Positions 1 to 5,226 of a DNA stretch of 5,226 bases are shown in pieces. Numbering within the stretch: position 1 is the first letter of the stretch; every line of letters starts with the position of its first letter. Position numbers and translations under genes: made by a program. Where the stretch lies: the NCBI GenBank assembly GCA_018819375.1, contig JAHJQH010000090.1, positions 1-5,226 of the forward strand, in the 5' to 3' direction. A model generated the notes under the pieces. That model saw only the letters and a program-made list of their open reading frames with translations, was not told the origin of the DNA and did no database searches. This DNA comes from Nanobdellota archaeon. Its GTDB lineage: Archaea > Nanobdellota > Nanobdellia > SCGC-AAA011-G17 > GW2011-AR20.

Positions 1-245
1 ATTCCTTTAACCAAGAAGATAAACACAAAAATAAGCGATATGGGTATCACAAGCACAAGAAAAAACAAGCTAATTCCAAGCGTGGAAAAAACAAGACCAA
101 ACACAAAACTGAGAATCAAACTGACGAATAAACTGGTAATCACGGATTTTTTTATGAATGCTTCTACTTCATCAGCAATCCCAGCTTGTATGAGACTTAT
201 TTTCAAACCAGGAAAATATCTTGCAAGTTTTTTGTAAATTATCAT
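1..245 (-). CDS. TadC/ArlJ-like type II secretion system F family membrane protein, N-terminal fragment
   Basis: The gene starts at an ATG whose last bases form the TGA stop of the upstream ATPase gene (ATGA overlap at 242-245), and stays open for 81 codons to the window edge, so the C-terminal part is missing. The product begins with a short amphipathic, basic stretch (MIIYKKLARYFPGLK, then a segment with GIADEVEAF). Two hydrophobic segments follow at about residues 35-56 and 57-79, separated by a short turn. This matches the N-terminus of archaeal TadC/ArlJ-type platform proteins, which sit in the cytoplasmic membrane and couple the secretion ATPase to a growing pilus or archaellum filament. 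The conserved cytoplasmic T2SF domain would lie beyond the edge and cannot be seen. No Shine-Dalgarno lies at the usual distance. A GGAG sits about 22 nt upstream, so translation is probably coupled to the ATPase gene. The assignment rests mainly on position after the ATPase plus the membrane pattern. Confidence 0.72.
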   Translation of the reverse strand, partial: MIIYKKLARYFPGLKISLIQAGIADEVEAFIKKSVITSLFVSLILSFVFGLVFSTLGISLFFLVLVIPISLIFVFIFLVKG

Positions 246-1699
246 TTTTTGATGAATTTAAGCAGCTTCTCCTTGTCAGTATAATAAGTGGCAACAACTT
301 TCCCAAAACCGTCAACAGTATTAATATTATTCTTAACCATCCACCTAAGGATATTCCCTTTTTCAGCCATAATATTGTTAATCTCATTTCTTGTTAATCC
401 AGTCTGGAGCGTAAGTTCAGGCATGAGTCTCTGATTCCTTCTGACAACAAGAAGAGCATCTTTCCTGAAATCCAATTGCAACAGCACATTAGGAGAGCCG
501 TCATGAAGTATTTCTGATATCTGAAAGACTCTCCTGATTCCTGTTCTTCTGTTTCTGTACATGACAAGAACCATTGAGATAGAAGGAAGCATGGGTTTTG
601 GAACATTAATAGGAGGGTTAATCAGTCTGGTAATTGTTTCTTCAGTATCATTAGCGTGGAGAGTGGCATAAACAGAATGACCTGTATGCATTGCTTCAAA
701 CAAGGTTTCTGCCTCATTCTGTCTCCTTATCTCACCAACAATAATTCTGTCAGGCCTCATTCTAAGTGAATTAACAATCAAGTCAAGCATAGTAACCTCC
801 CCCTTACCTTCAACATTAGGGGTTCTTGTCACCATAGGTATCCAATGAAGATAAATAGGAAGTCTTATTTCTCTTGTATCTTCAACACTTATTATTCTGT
901 GATTTGGCTGGAAAAAACCACCCATGGCACCAAGGAAAGAAGTTTTTCCAGTTGCAGTGCCCCCTGTGACCAAAGCACTCAATTCAAACTCAATACCGCA
1001 CCATATCAAGGAAGCAGAAGAAACAGAAAGTGTTTTTGTCCTGAGCATATCTGTCATTGTCAGGGGTTTGGTAGCGAATTTTCTCATTGTAAGGGTGTTT
1101 CCCTTGGTGGAAATAGGAGAAAGTGTGGCATTGACTCTGTCTCCACTCTCAAGGTGAGCATCAAGCAAGGGAGTAAGAATGCTGATGCTTCTTCCGACTT
1201 TTCTTCCTATGAGGCTGGCATAATGCTTGACCATATCCTCATCCTTAACGTGAATGTTTGTCTTAAGCCATCCATGCTTGCGATGATAAACCCAAAGAGG
1301 ATCTTCTGCATTGTTAATGACAACCTCTTCCAAATTAGCATCACTAAGAAGAAGGTCTATTTTGCCAAGACCAAATCCTTTTTGCATTAAATAAGTTGTA
1401 AAAAAGCTTCTTGTTTGATCAGAAATATCAGGAAAATATTTACTTATGGTATACACGATGGAGTCCCTGAATTTCTCCCTTGTTTGAAGAGTTTTTTTTG
1501 GATCTGTTATGTCAACAATCCCGAGGTTTATTTTATCAGCCACCTCTTCAAGAATCTTGTCCAGGATTAATTCCGTGTTTTCGCTAATCTTTGAAATGGA
1601 AATTTCATAAATAAAAACAAAAGAATCCCTCTCTTTGTTTATTGTGACATTTATGGGGATGTCTCCTGACTTGAAATCATAACTCTCAATTACAACCAT
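242..1699 (-). CDS. Archaeal type II/IV secretion system ATPase (TadA/ArlI/GspE superfamily)
   Basis: This is a complete 485-aa hexameric ATPase of the kind that powers assembly of archaeal pili or archaella, or protein secretion, at the cytoplasmic face of the membrane. Residues 1 to about 215 form the variable N-terminal region; the segment around 119-205 (DANLEEVVIN, then the SGDRVNATL motif at 185-193) is typical of the family. The catalytic core follows. Walker A is GGTATGKTS at 246-254 (Lys252), the Asp box is SVEDTREI at 271-278, Walker B is RPDRIIVGEIR at 315-325 (Glu323), and the His box is HTGHSVYATLHA at 338-349. All key motifs are present, so the enzyme should be active. Walker A has Thr-Gly where many relatives have Ser-Gly, a mild change. 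The start is supported by a strong AGAGGTGA Shine-Dalgarno three bases upstream. It lies 23 bp after the winged-helix gene and overlaps the TadC-like gene by 4 bp. Whether it serves an adhesion pilus, an archaellum or a secretion system cannot be decided here, because no pilin or arl-specific genes are visible. Confidence 0.95.
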   Translation of the reverse strand: MVVIESYDFKSGDIPINVTINKERDSFVFIYEISISKISENTELILDKILEEVADKINLGIVDITDPKKTLQTREKFRDSIVYTISKYFPDISDQTRSFFTTYLMQKGFGLGKIDLLLSDANLEEVVINNAEDPLWVYHRKHGWLKTNIHVKDEDMVKHYASLIGRKVGRSISILTPLLDAHLESGDRVNATLSPISTKGNTLTMRKFATKPLTMTDMLRTKTLSVSSASLIWCGIEFELSALVTGGTATGKTSFLGAMGGFFQPNHRIISVEDTREIRLPIYLHWIPMVTRTPNVEGKGEVTMLDLIVNSLRMRPDRIIVGEIRRQNEAETLFEAMHTGHSVYATLHANDTEETITRLINPPINVPKPMLPSISMVLVMYRNRRTGIRRVFQISEILHDGSPNVLLQLDFRKDALLVVRRNQRLMPELTLQTGLTRNEINNIMAEKGNILRWMVKNNINTVDGFGKVVATYYTDKEKLLKFIKK

Positions 1700-1702
1700 C
1701 TT

Positions 1703-1710
1703 TCACCTCT
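1703..1710 (-). promoter_or_regulatory. Shine-Dalgarno of the secretion ATPase gene
   Basis: The minus strand reads AGAGGTGA, then AAG, then the ATG at 1699. It is a near-perfect complement to an archaeal 16S rRNA 3' end and fixes the ATPase start. It sits in the 23-bp gap after the winged-helix gene, so the ATPase can be initiated independently on the shared transcript. The first genes on both sides of the divergent region lack such a site. Confidence 0.85.
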
Positions 1711-1723
1711 TTTTTTGGATGTT

Positions 1724-2200
1724 TCATCCTCCACTACGAAGGGTTTCTTCAAATAAGATTTTCCTGTGCAATGTCTTCTTTATTCCATCAAGAACCTTGT
1801 TCTTGTTCAATGGACTTAGATTGTCTGTTTCTTTTATCAGGCCCATAATAGAGCCAACCAAAAAATTTCTCTGCATTACCCCTTGTTTGGTTTTTGGAAC
1901 TTTTCCTCGCACAGACAACAGCAATAAGCTAAGTTTTTTCTTTATTAATTCCTTTTGTTCCTTGTAACATTCTCCCTTTGGTTTATAAGACAAGTAAGGT
2001 GTGGTAAACCTATATTCTATTTCAATAATCCCTTCTTCCTCAAGAAAAACCGCCCATTCATTCACAATAGAAGCTGGAATACTTAATTCTTTAGCAGCAT
2101 CATTAATCTGGATTATCCCTTTTTTTTTGACTAGCCTGACAAGTGAATCAACAGCAGTGCTGATATCAACGCCCATACCAATATCAAGGCAAACCTTCAT
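1724..2200 (-). CDS. Winged-helix-like protein of unknown function, first gene of the secretion ATPase operon
   Basis: The 158-aa product has a predicted winged-helix fold at about residues 13-73. A first helix ends near KKKG (25-28), a helix-turn-helix follows with DAAKELS (34-40) and PASIVNEWAVFLEEEG (42-57), and a beta wing reads IIEIEYRFTTPYLSYK (58-73). The C-terminal half (76-158) is lysine-rich and largely helical, with no motif I recognise. Small winged-helix proteins next to pilus-type ATPases occur in DPANN-type archaea as far as I recall, but I cannot name a characterised member. It could be a transcription regulator of the operon or a protein-binding wHTH accessory factor. The coordinates give the longest frame, from ATG at 2200. 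The ATG at 2176 (residue 9, MGVDIST) may be the true start, because a BRE/TATA-like element lies right over the longer start and would place the transcript start near 2178. Neither ATG has a Shine-Dalgarno. An A9 tract encodes Lys25-27. Confidence 0.8.
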   Translation of the reverse strand: MKVCLDIGMGVDISTAVDSLVRLVKKKGIIQINDAAKELSIPASIVNEWAVFLEEEGIIEIEYRFTTPYLSYKPKGECYKEQKELIKKKLSLLLLSVRGKVPKTKQGVMQRNFLVGSIMGLIKETDNLSPLNKNKVLDGIKKTLHRKILFEETLRSGG

Positions 2201-2214
2201 ATTTAAATCTTTTC
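2201..2214 (-). promoter_or_regulatory. BRE/TATA-like promoter of the winged-helix and secretion operon
   Basis: On the minus strand a purine-rich GAAAAG (BRE-like) is followed directly by ATTTAAAT (TATA-like, centre about 2204), a good archaeal core promoter. The usual 25-27 nt spacing puts the transcript start near 2178, two bases before the ATG at 2176, giving an essentially leaderless mRNA. If transcription started instead from the ATATAAAT sequence at 2255-2262, the leader to 2200 would be about 30 nt. The element is inferred from sequence only; AT-rich matches arise easily by chance. Confidence 0.5.
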
Positions 2215-2248
2215 AATCATAAACCGCGCTTCTCAACACACAAAAATC

Positions 2249-2262
2249 CAAAACATTTATAT
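2249..2262 (+). promoter_or_regulatory. BRE/TATA-like promoter of the LamG surface protein gene
   Basis: The plus strand carries an A-rich BRE-like stretch (CAAAACA, 2249-2255) followed by TTTATAT (2256-2262). Spacing of about 26 nt from the TATA centre predicts a start near 2285, leaving a leader of roughly six bases before the ATG at 2291. No Shine-Dalgarno is present there, which fits a nearly leaderless transcript. The box also reads ATATAAAT on the opposite strand, but the flank on that side is not BRE-like, so the plus orientation is favoured. Confidence 0.5.
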
Positions 2263-2271
2263 CCACAAAGG

Positions 2272-2285
2272 TTGTTATTCAACAA
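2272..2285. promoter_or_regulatory. Perfect inverted repeat at the predicted transcript start, candidate operator
   Basis: TTGTT-ATTC-AACAA is a perfect 5-bp inverted repeat with a 4-bp spacer, lying between the TATA-like box and the surface-protein ATG and ending at the predicted transcript start. A dimeric regulator bound here would block initiation. The winged-helix protein encoded next door is one candidate binder, by position only. Short arms in AT-rich DNA often occur by chance. Confidence 0.25.
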
Positions 2286-2290
2286 GTAAT

Positions 2291-4462
2291 ATGAAAGAAA
2301 AAAAGGGGAACAAAAACAAGGAAAAGAAAGAACAGATAATTGCATTAGCAATCATTACAGCAGTCATCATAACTTCTTTGGTAATATTAGCTCCAAGACA
2401 AGGACAGATAACAGGTATGACCATTTTGGAACTAAGAAATCAGTCAGATTTCAGTGATGGGACATACATAAACACATTCTATAACATTTCAGGGTTCATC
2501 CAGTTAGAAGAAGATGAAATTTATGGAACATATACAAGCAGGGTGTTTGATGCTGGCAAAAAGGCGAGATGGAACAGTGTGGCCTATGTTTCAGGAGACC
2601 AGTACCAACAGGAAGTGCAAACTCAGGAAAATATTGTCCTGCTAATGCATCTGAATGAGGAATCAGGGATTGTAATTGATTCTTCAGGAAATCAAAACCA
2701 CGGAGAATCCTATGGAAATGTGAATTATGGTGCAATTGGAAAGTTTAACACTGCTCTGAACTTCGATGGTTCAGAAGGTTATGTTAAGGTATCTGATAAT
2801 AACAATCTCAACTTTAAGGAAAATGATTTCTCTGTATCTGCTTGGATAAAAACAACAGAAAATGGAAAGCAGTATATCATAACCAAGAATAATGATGACA
2901 ATAAAATACACGGGTTCAGTTTGTTTGTCAATAAAAAAGCCCAGTTTGAGTATGGAGACAACTCAGGAAAAAAATATGTAAAAAGCAAGACTCAAATTAA
3001 TGATGGAAAATGGCATCATGTAGCAGGTGTAAGAGATAGCTCAATAGAAGAAATCCTGATATATGTTGACGGAGAATTAGAAAACACAAAGTCAACATCA
3101 AGTAAGAACATTTCCAACACAGAACCATTAGTAATAGGATATAATTTGAATGAGAGCAAGTACTCTTTTGAAGGAGAAATAGATGAAGTGTCTTTATGGA
3201 ACAATGCATTATCTTCAGAGGAAATATTAGGGCAATACAAAAGAGGGATACTAAACCTGAATATGACAATAAGAAGTTGTGTTGACCAAAACTGCGGTCA
3301 GGATGAGTGGGAAGAGACATATACTGCATCACCTCAGGAATTATCTCTGGAAGATAACAGGTATTTTCAATACAAAGTAAGTTTCTACACTCAGGATTCG
3401 TCAAGTTCTCCAGAACTTCACAATATGGAAATAGATTATGCAATTCTGAACGAACCACCGACAATAGAACAAAAAATCCCGCAAGATGACACCTACCTGA
3501 ATGACCAATATAACATCACTCTAAGTGCAAAATTCTATGATGGTGATTTAGATAATATGATTGCATCCCTTTATCACAACAACATCCTCATAAACATAAC
3601 CCAAGACATAAAAAACAACACGCAGATAGATTATCTTTTAGATGAATTATCCTTGGGAGAACACAACTGGAAAATAATCGCAGATGATAGCACAATAAAC
3701 ACAACAAGCACAATAAAGCACTTCAACATCATAAACCTAAGTGTGACCTGTGAAACAAGTGATGAATACCAGCAAGGTGAAACAATGCAGGTGAAGGGAA
3801 ATGTCACAGATGGAATAAGTTTGTTAACATCCCAGCAGCTGATTATAGAGGTATATGATTCTGAAAGTAACCTGACAATAAACAACACAATCACAGCTCA
3901 AAACGGGATTTATGAAGAAAACATCTCGGATTTGGAATCAGGAGTATATACTCTCAACTCAATCACAACCTACAAAGACTTTAAGAGCATATGCACAACT
4001 TTCTTCGAGATAATCCAAACACAAAACCAGACAAGTAACGAAACAATACAAGAACAAACCACCCCTGCAACAAGTTCAGGTAGTGGGGGAAGTAGTGGAA
4101 GTGGAGGAAAAACCAGTTTCATAAGAGGAACCACAACAGGAACAATAGAACAAACTTCCAGTCCAACAACCACAGAGTCACAAACAAAAGAAGAAAAAGT
4201 ATATGAAGAAACAGAAACTCCAAAAACTCAGGAAAAGCAAACGCAATCACAAGAACAACAAGAACAAAATCTCTTCAAGATAATAGAAGAATCACCAGAA
4301 ATATGGGCAATAGCGTTTCTTTTGATTTTGACAATATCATACACAGTAATAATTTTGGTAAAAGCATATCATCACCAACATAATGGAATACGAATAAGAA
4401 ACAAACAAAAAAATCCTAAGAGGAAAGCACGCTTTCTGACCATCAAGAAGAAACAATCCTGA
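2291..4462 (+). CDS. LamG-domain cell-surface protein with N- and C-terminal membrane anchors
   Basis: The 723-aa product has a Lys-rich cytoplasmic N-terminus (1-14), a membrane segment (about 15-34), a large outside region, a second membrane segment (about 669-690) and a basic tail (691-723), so both ends should face the cytoplasm. A LamG/concanavalin-like jelly roll spans about 113-318. Its typical features are a DSSGNQNHG turn (130-138), LNFDG (156-160), GKWHHVAGVRD (239-249), IYVDGEL (257-263) and GEIDEVSLWNNALSSEEI (295-312). It is flanked by YTSRVFDAG (81-89) and a Cys-containing module at about 320-383 (RSCVDQNC). Two Ig-like regions follow (about 388-482 and 483-575, the latter with Cys487 and Cys568 suited to a disulfide). 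A Gln/Thr/Ser/Glu/Gly-rich linker runs from 576 to 662. About 16 N-X-S/T sequons lie in the outside part, fitting archaeal S-layer-type glycosylation. LamG domains commonly bind glycans, so an adhesin or cell-contact role is likely; the ligand is unknown. No standard class III (pilin) signal is evident. Confidence 0.9.
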   Translation: MKEKKGNKNKEKKEQIIALAIITAVIITSLVILAPRQGQITGMTILELRNQSDFSDGTYINTFYNISGFIQLEEDEIYGTYTSRVFDAGKKARWNSVAYVSGDQYQQEVQTQENIVLLMHLNEESGIVIDSSGNQNHGESYGNVNYGAIGKFNTALNFDGSEGYVKVSDNNNLNFKENDFSVSAWIKTTENGKQYIITKNNDDNKIHGFSLFVNKKAQFEYGDNSGKKYVKSKTQINDGKWHHVAGVRDSSIEEILIYVDGELENTKSTSSKNISNTEPLVIGYNLNESKYSFEGEIDEVSLWNNALSSEEILGQYKRGILNLNMTIRSCVDQNCGQDEWEETYTASPQELSLEDNRYFQYKVSFYTQDSSSSPELHNMEIDYAILNEPPTIEQKIPQDDTYLNDQYNITLSAKFYDGDLDNMIASLYHNNILINITQDIKNNTQIDYLLDELSLGEHNWKIIADDSTINTTSTIKHFNIINLSVTCETSDEYQQGETMQVKGNVTDGISLLTSQQLIIEVYDSESNLTINNTITAQNGIYEENISDLESGVYTLNSITTYKDFKSICTTFFEIIQTQNQTSNETIQEQTTPATSSGSGGSSGSGGKTSFIRGTTTGTIEQTSSPTTTESQTKEEKVYEETETPKTQEKQTQSQEQQEQNLFKIIEESPEIWAIAFLLILTISYTVIILVKAYHHQHNGIRIRNKQKNPKRKARFLTIKKKQS
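4073..4108 (+). repeat. Tandem SSGSGG repeat in the surface-protein linker
   Basis: Two consecutive 18-bp units each encode Ser-Ser-Gly-Ser-Gly-Gly (residues 595-606) inside the low-complexity stalk before the C-terminal membrane helix. The two units use different synonymous codons, so this is not a fresh DNA duplication. A flexible spacer between the folded ectodomain and the membrane is the likely role. Confidence 0.75.
4407..4436 (-). terminator. Candidate terminator of hisS inside the 3' end of the surface-protein gene
   Basis: Seven bases after the hisS stop, the minus strand has a perfect inverted repeat GAAAGC-GT-GCTTTC (4436-4423). An overlapping small hairpin TCCT-CTT-AGGA (4424-4414) follows, then seven T residues (4413-4407) and further T-rich sequence. 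Archaeal RNA polymerase terminates mainly at U tracts, so this is a reasonable site. The stems are short, and the A tract on the other strand also encodes lysines of the surface protein. Confidence 0.4.
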
Positions 4463-5226
4463 CTATACTTTTCACATTAATCATTCTCTCTTTTCCTGTT
4501 TTCATGTCCCTCAGCTTGATTTTCCCCGCCTTTATTTCTTTTTCACCCACAAAAGCAACATACGGAATTCCAAAAGAATTTACATAATTAAGATTTTTTG
4601 AAACTCCTCTGCCAATCAGGTCAATATCAGCATTAACTCCAGCATCTCTTAGTTCTTTAACAATTTTCAGTCCTGCCTTAATTTTTCCAATAGGAACAAC
4701 ATAAACTTTGGCAACACTTCTGCTTTCTTTTTTGTCTAATGCTTTCATAATCACACTAAGCCCAAAACTAACTCCGACAGCAGCGATTTTTCTACTGCCC
4801 CCAACAAAATTTCCAATCATCTCATCATACCTGCCCCCTCCTGCAGCAGAACTATTGATATTAGAATCCCTCAAGAAAGCTTCAAAAACCGTGCCAGTAT
4901 AGTAACTAAGTCCTCTCGCAAGACACGCATCAAAAATAACATCCTTGCTTCTGACATAACCAAAAAGTTCCTCAAGTTCTTTCATTCCCTCACAATCCCC
5001 AATAACTTTCTGTATGTCTCCGAGACTCTCAAGCTTAAGTATCCAAACGAGCTTTTTTACGATGCTTGCATCAACATTCTTTTCCTCCAGCTCTTTCTTG
5101 ACACCTGCAGCACCAATCTTCTCAAGTTTGTCTATTGAAATAATTACATCTTCCCATTTCTCTTTCTTAACACCAACATAATCAAGAATGGAATTTAATA
5201 ATTTCCTGTTGTTCACCTTAACAATC
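4443..5226 (-). CDS. hisS: Histidyl-tRNA synthetase, C-terminal part
   Basis: This class II synthetase charges tRNA-His with histidine in the cytoplasm. The frame is open to the window edge (about 260 residues seen, out of roughly 400-430 for the family), so the N-terminus with motif 1 and motif 2 lies outside. The GTG at 5216 is an internal Val codon, since it falls in the conserved KVNNRKLL segment, and is not a start. Numbering from that Val, the fragment shows the histidine-binding signature ARGLSYYTGTVFEAF (100-114), the AAGGGRYDEMIG segment (124-135), the motif 3 region VGVSFGLSV (147-155) and the C-terminal anticodon-binding domain (about 168-257, from AKVYVVPIG). In motif 3 the usual Glu/Asp-Arg pair is Ser-Val, and the signature has Ser in place of the common Asp. 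The 3' end overlaps the convergent surface-protein gene by 20 bp. The assignment is secure. Confidence 0.95.
   Translation of the reverse strand, partial: IVKVNNRKLLNSILDYVGVKKEKWEDVIISIDKLEKIGAAGVKKELEEKNVDASIVKKLVWILKLESLGDIQKVIGDCEGMKELEELFGYVRSKDVIFDACLARGLSYYTGTVFEAFLRDSNINSSAAGGGRYDEMIGNFVGGSRKIAAVGVSFGLSVIMKALDKKESRSVAKVYVVPIGKIKAGLKIVKELRDAGVNADIDLIGRGVSKNLNYVNSFGIPYVAFVGEKEIKAGKIKLRDMKTGKERMINVKSIVRIVSS

Noticed and set aside
845..1390. A 181-codon open frame on the plus strand, antisense to the ATPase gene
   Set aside because: It lies fully opposite the conserved ATPase motifs, has a Cys/Ser-rich composition with no recognisable domain, and has no promoter or ribosome binding site. 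It is a shadow of the real gene.
1699..1727. A short ATG-initiated peptide (13 codons) overlapping the stop of the winged-helix gene and the ATPase start
   Set aside because: It is out of frame with the ATPase, has no ribosome binding site of its own and arises from the ATGA at the stop codon. The strong Shine-Dalgarno inside it serves the ATPase.
2291..2410. Class III (pilin/archaellin-type) signal peptide at the start of the surface protein
   Set aside because: The charged N-terminus and hydrophobic stretch resemble one, but there is no convincing Lys/Arg-Gly/Ala cleavage site next to the hydrophobic segment. A plain membrane anchor or signal anchor fits better.
2997..3464. A 155-codon open frame on the minus strand, opposite the LamG gene
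   Set aside because: It mirrors a strongly supported surface-protein reading frame, shows no domain pattern and is rich in Leu/Cys/His as expected from an antisense reading.
4469..4502. T-rich stretch on the plus strand as terminator of the surface-protein gene
   Set aside because: Only scattered T4 runs occur, and they are explained by Lys/Glu-rich hisS coding on the other strand. It is too weak to list as a feature.
5214..5216. GTG as the start codon of hisS
   Set aside because: The frame continues upstream through Lys, Val and Ile codons to the window edge, and the Val belongs to the conserved KVNNRKLL segment, so the gene is truncated by the window.

Overview
The window looks like low-GC archaeal DNA, most probably from a small-genome DPANN-type lineage such as Woesearchaeota or Pacearchaeota. 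The lineage is inferred from protein style and promoter layout, since no rRNA is present. The supporting points are an archaeal-type type II/IV secretion ATPase followed by its membrane-platform gene, a LamG surface protein with many N-glycosylation sequons and transmembrane anchors at both ends, archaeal BRE/TATA-like promoters with little or no leader, and frequent AGA/AGG (Arg) and ATA (Ile) codons.

Layout. Positions 2200 down to 1 (minus strand) form one tight operon: a 158-codon winged-helix-like protein of unknown function, then a 485-aa secretion/pilus ATPase, then the first 81 codons of a TadC/ArlJ-like membrane protein that runs off the left edge. A 23-bp gap carrying a strong Shine-Dalgarno separates the first two genes. 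The next pair overlaps by 4 bp (ATGA). A 90-bp divergent intergenic region (2201-2290) holds promoter signals for both directions and a small perfect inverted repeat. Positions 2291-4462 (plus strand) encode a 723-aa surface protein. It has an N-terminal membrane anchor, a LamG domain that seems to be inserted into another beta-sandwich module, two Ig-like regions, a low-complexity linker, and a C-terminal membrane helix with a basic tail. Positions 5226 down to 4443 (minus strand) hold the C-terminal part of histidyl-tRNA synthetase, whose N-terminus lies beyond the right edge. Its 3' end overlaps the convergent surface-protein gene by 20 bp.

How it may work together. The ATPase and TadC-like protein are the motor and inner-membrane platform of an archaeal pilus-like or secretion machine. 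The winged-helix protein is translated just ahead of them and may regulate or accompany the machine. The divergently transcribed LamG protein is a plausible glycan-binding surface adhesin, and it could be co-regulated with the machine through the shared intergenic region. That link rests on position only. hisS is an unrelated housekeeping neighbour. No RNA genes, CRISPR arrays, insertion sequences or intergenic stretches over 300 bp are present.
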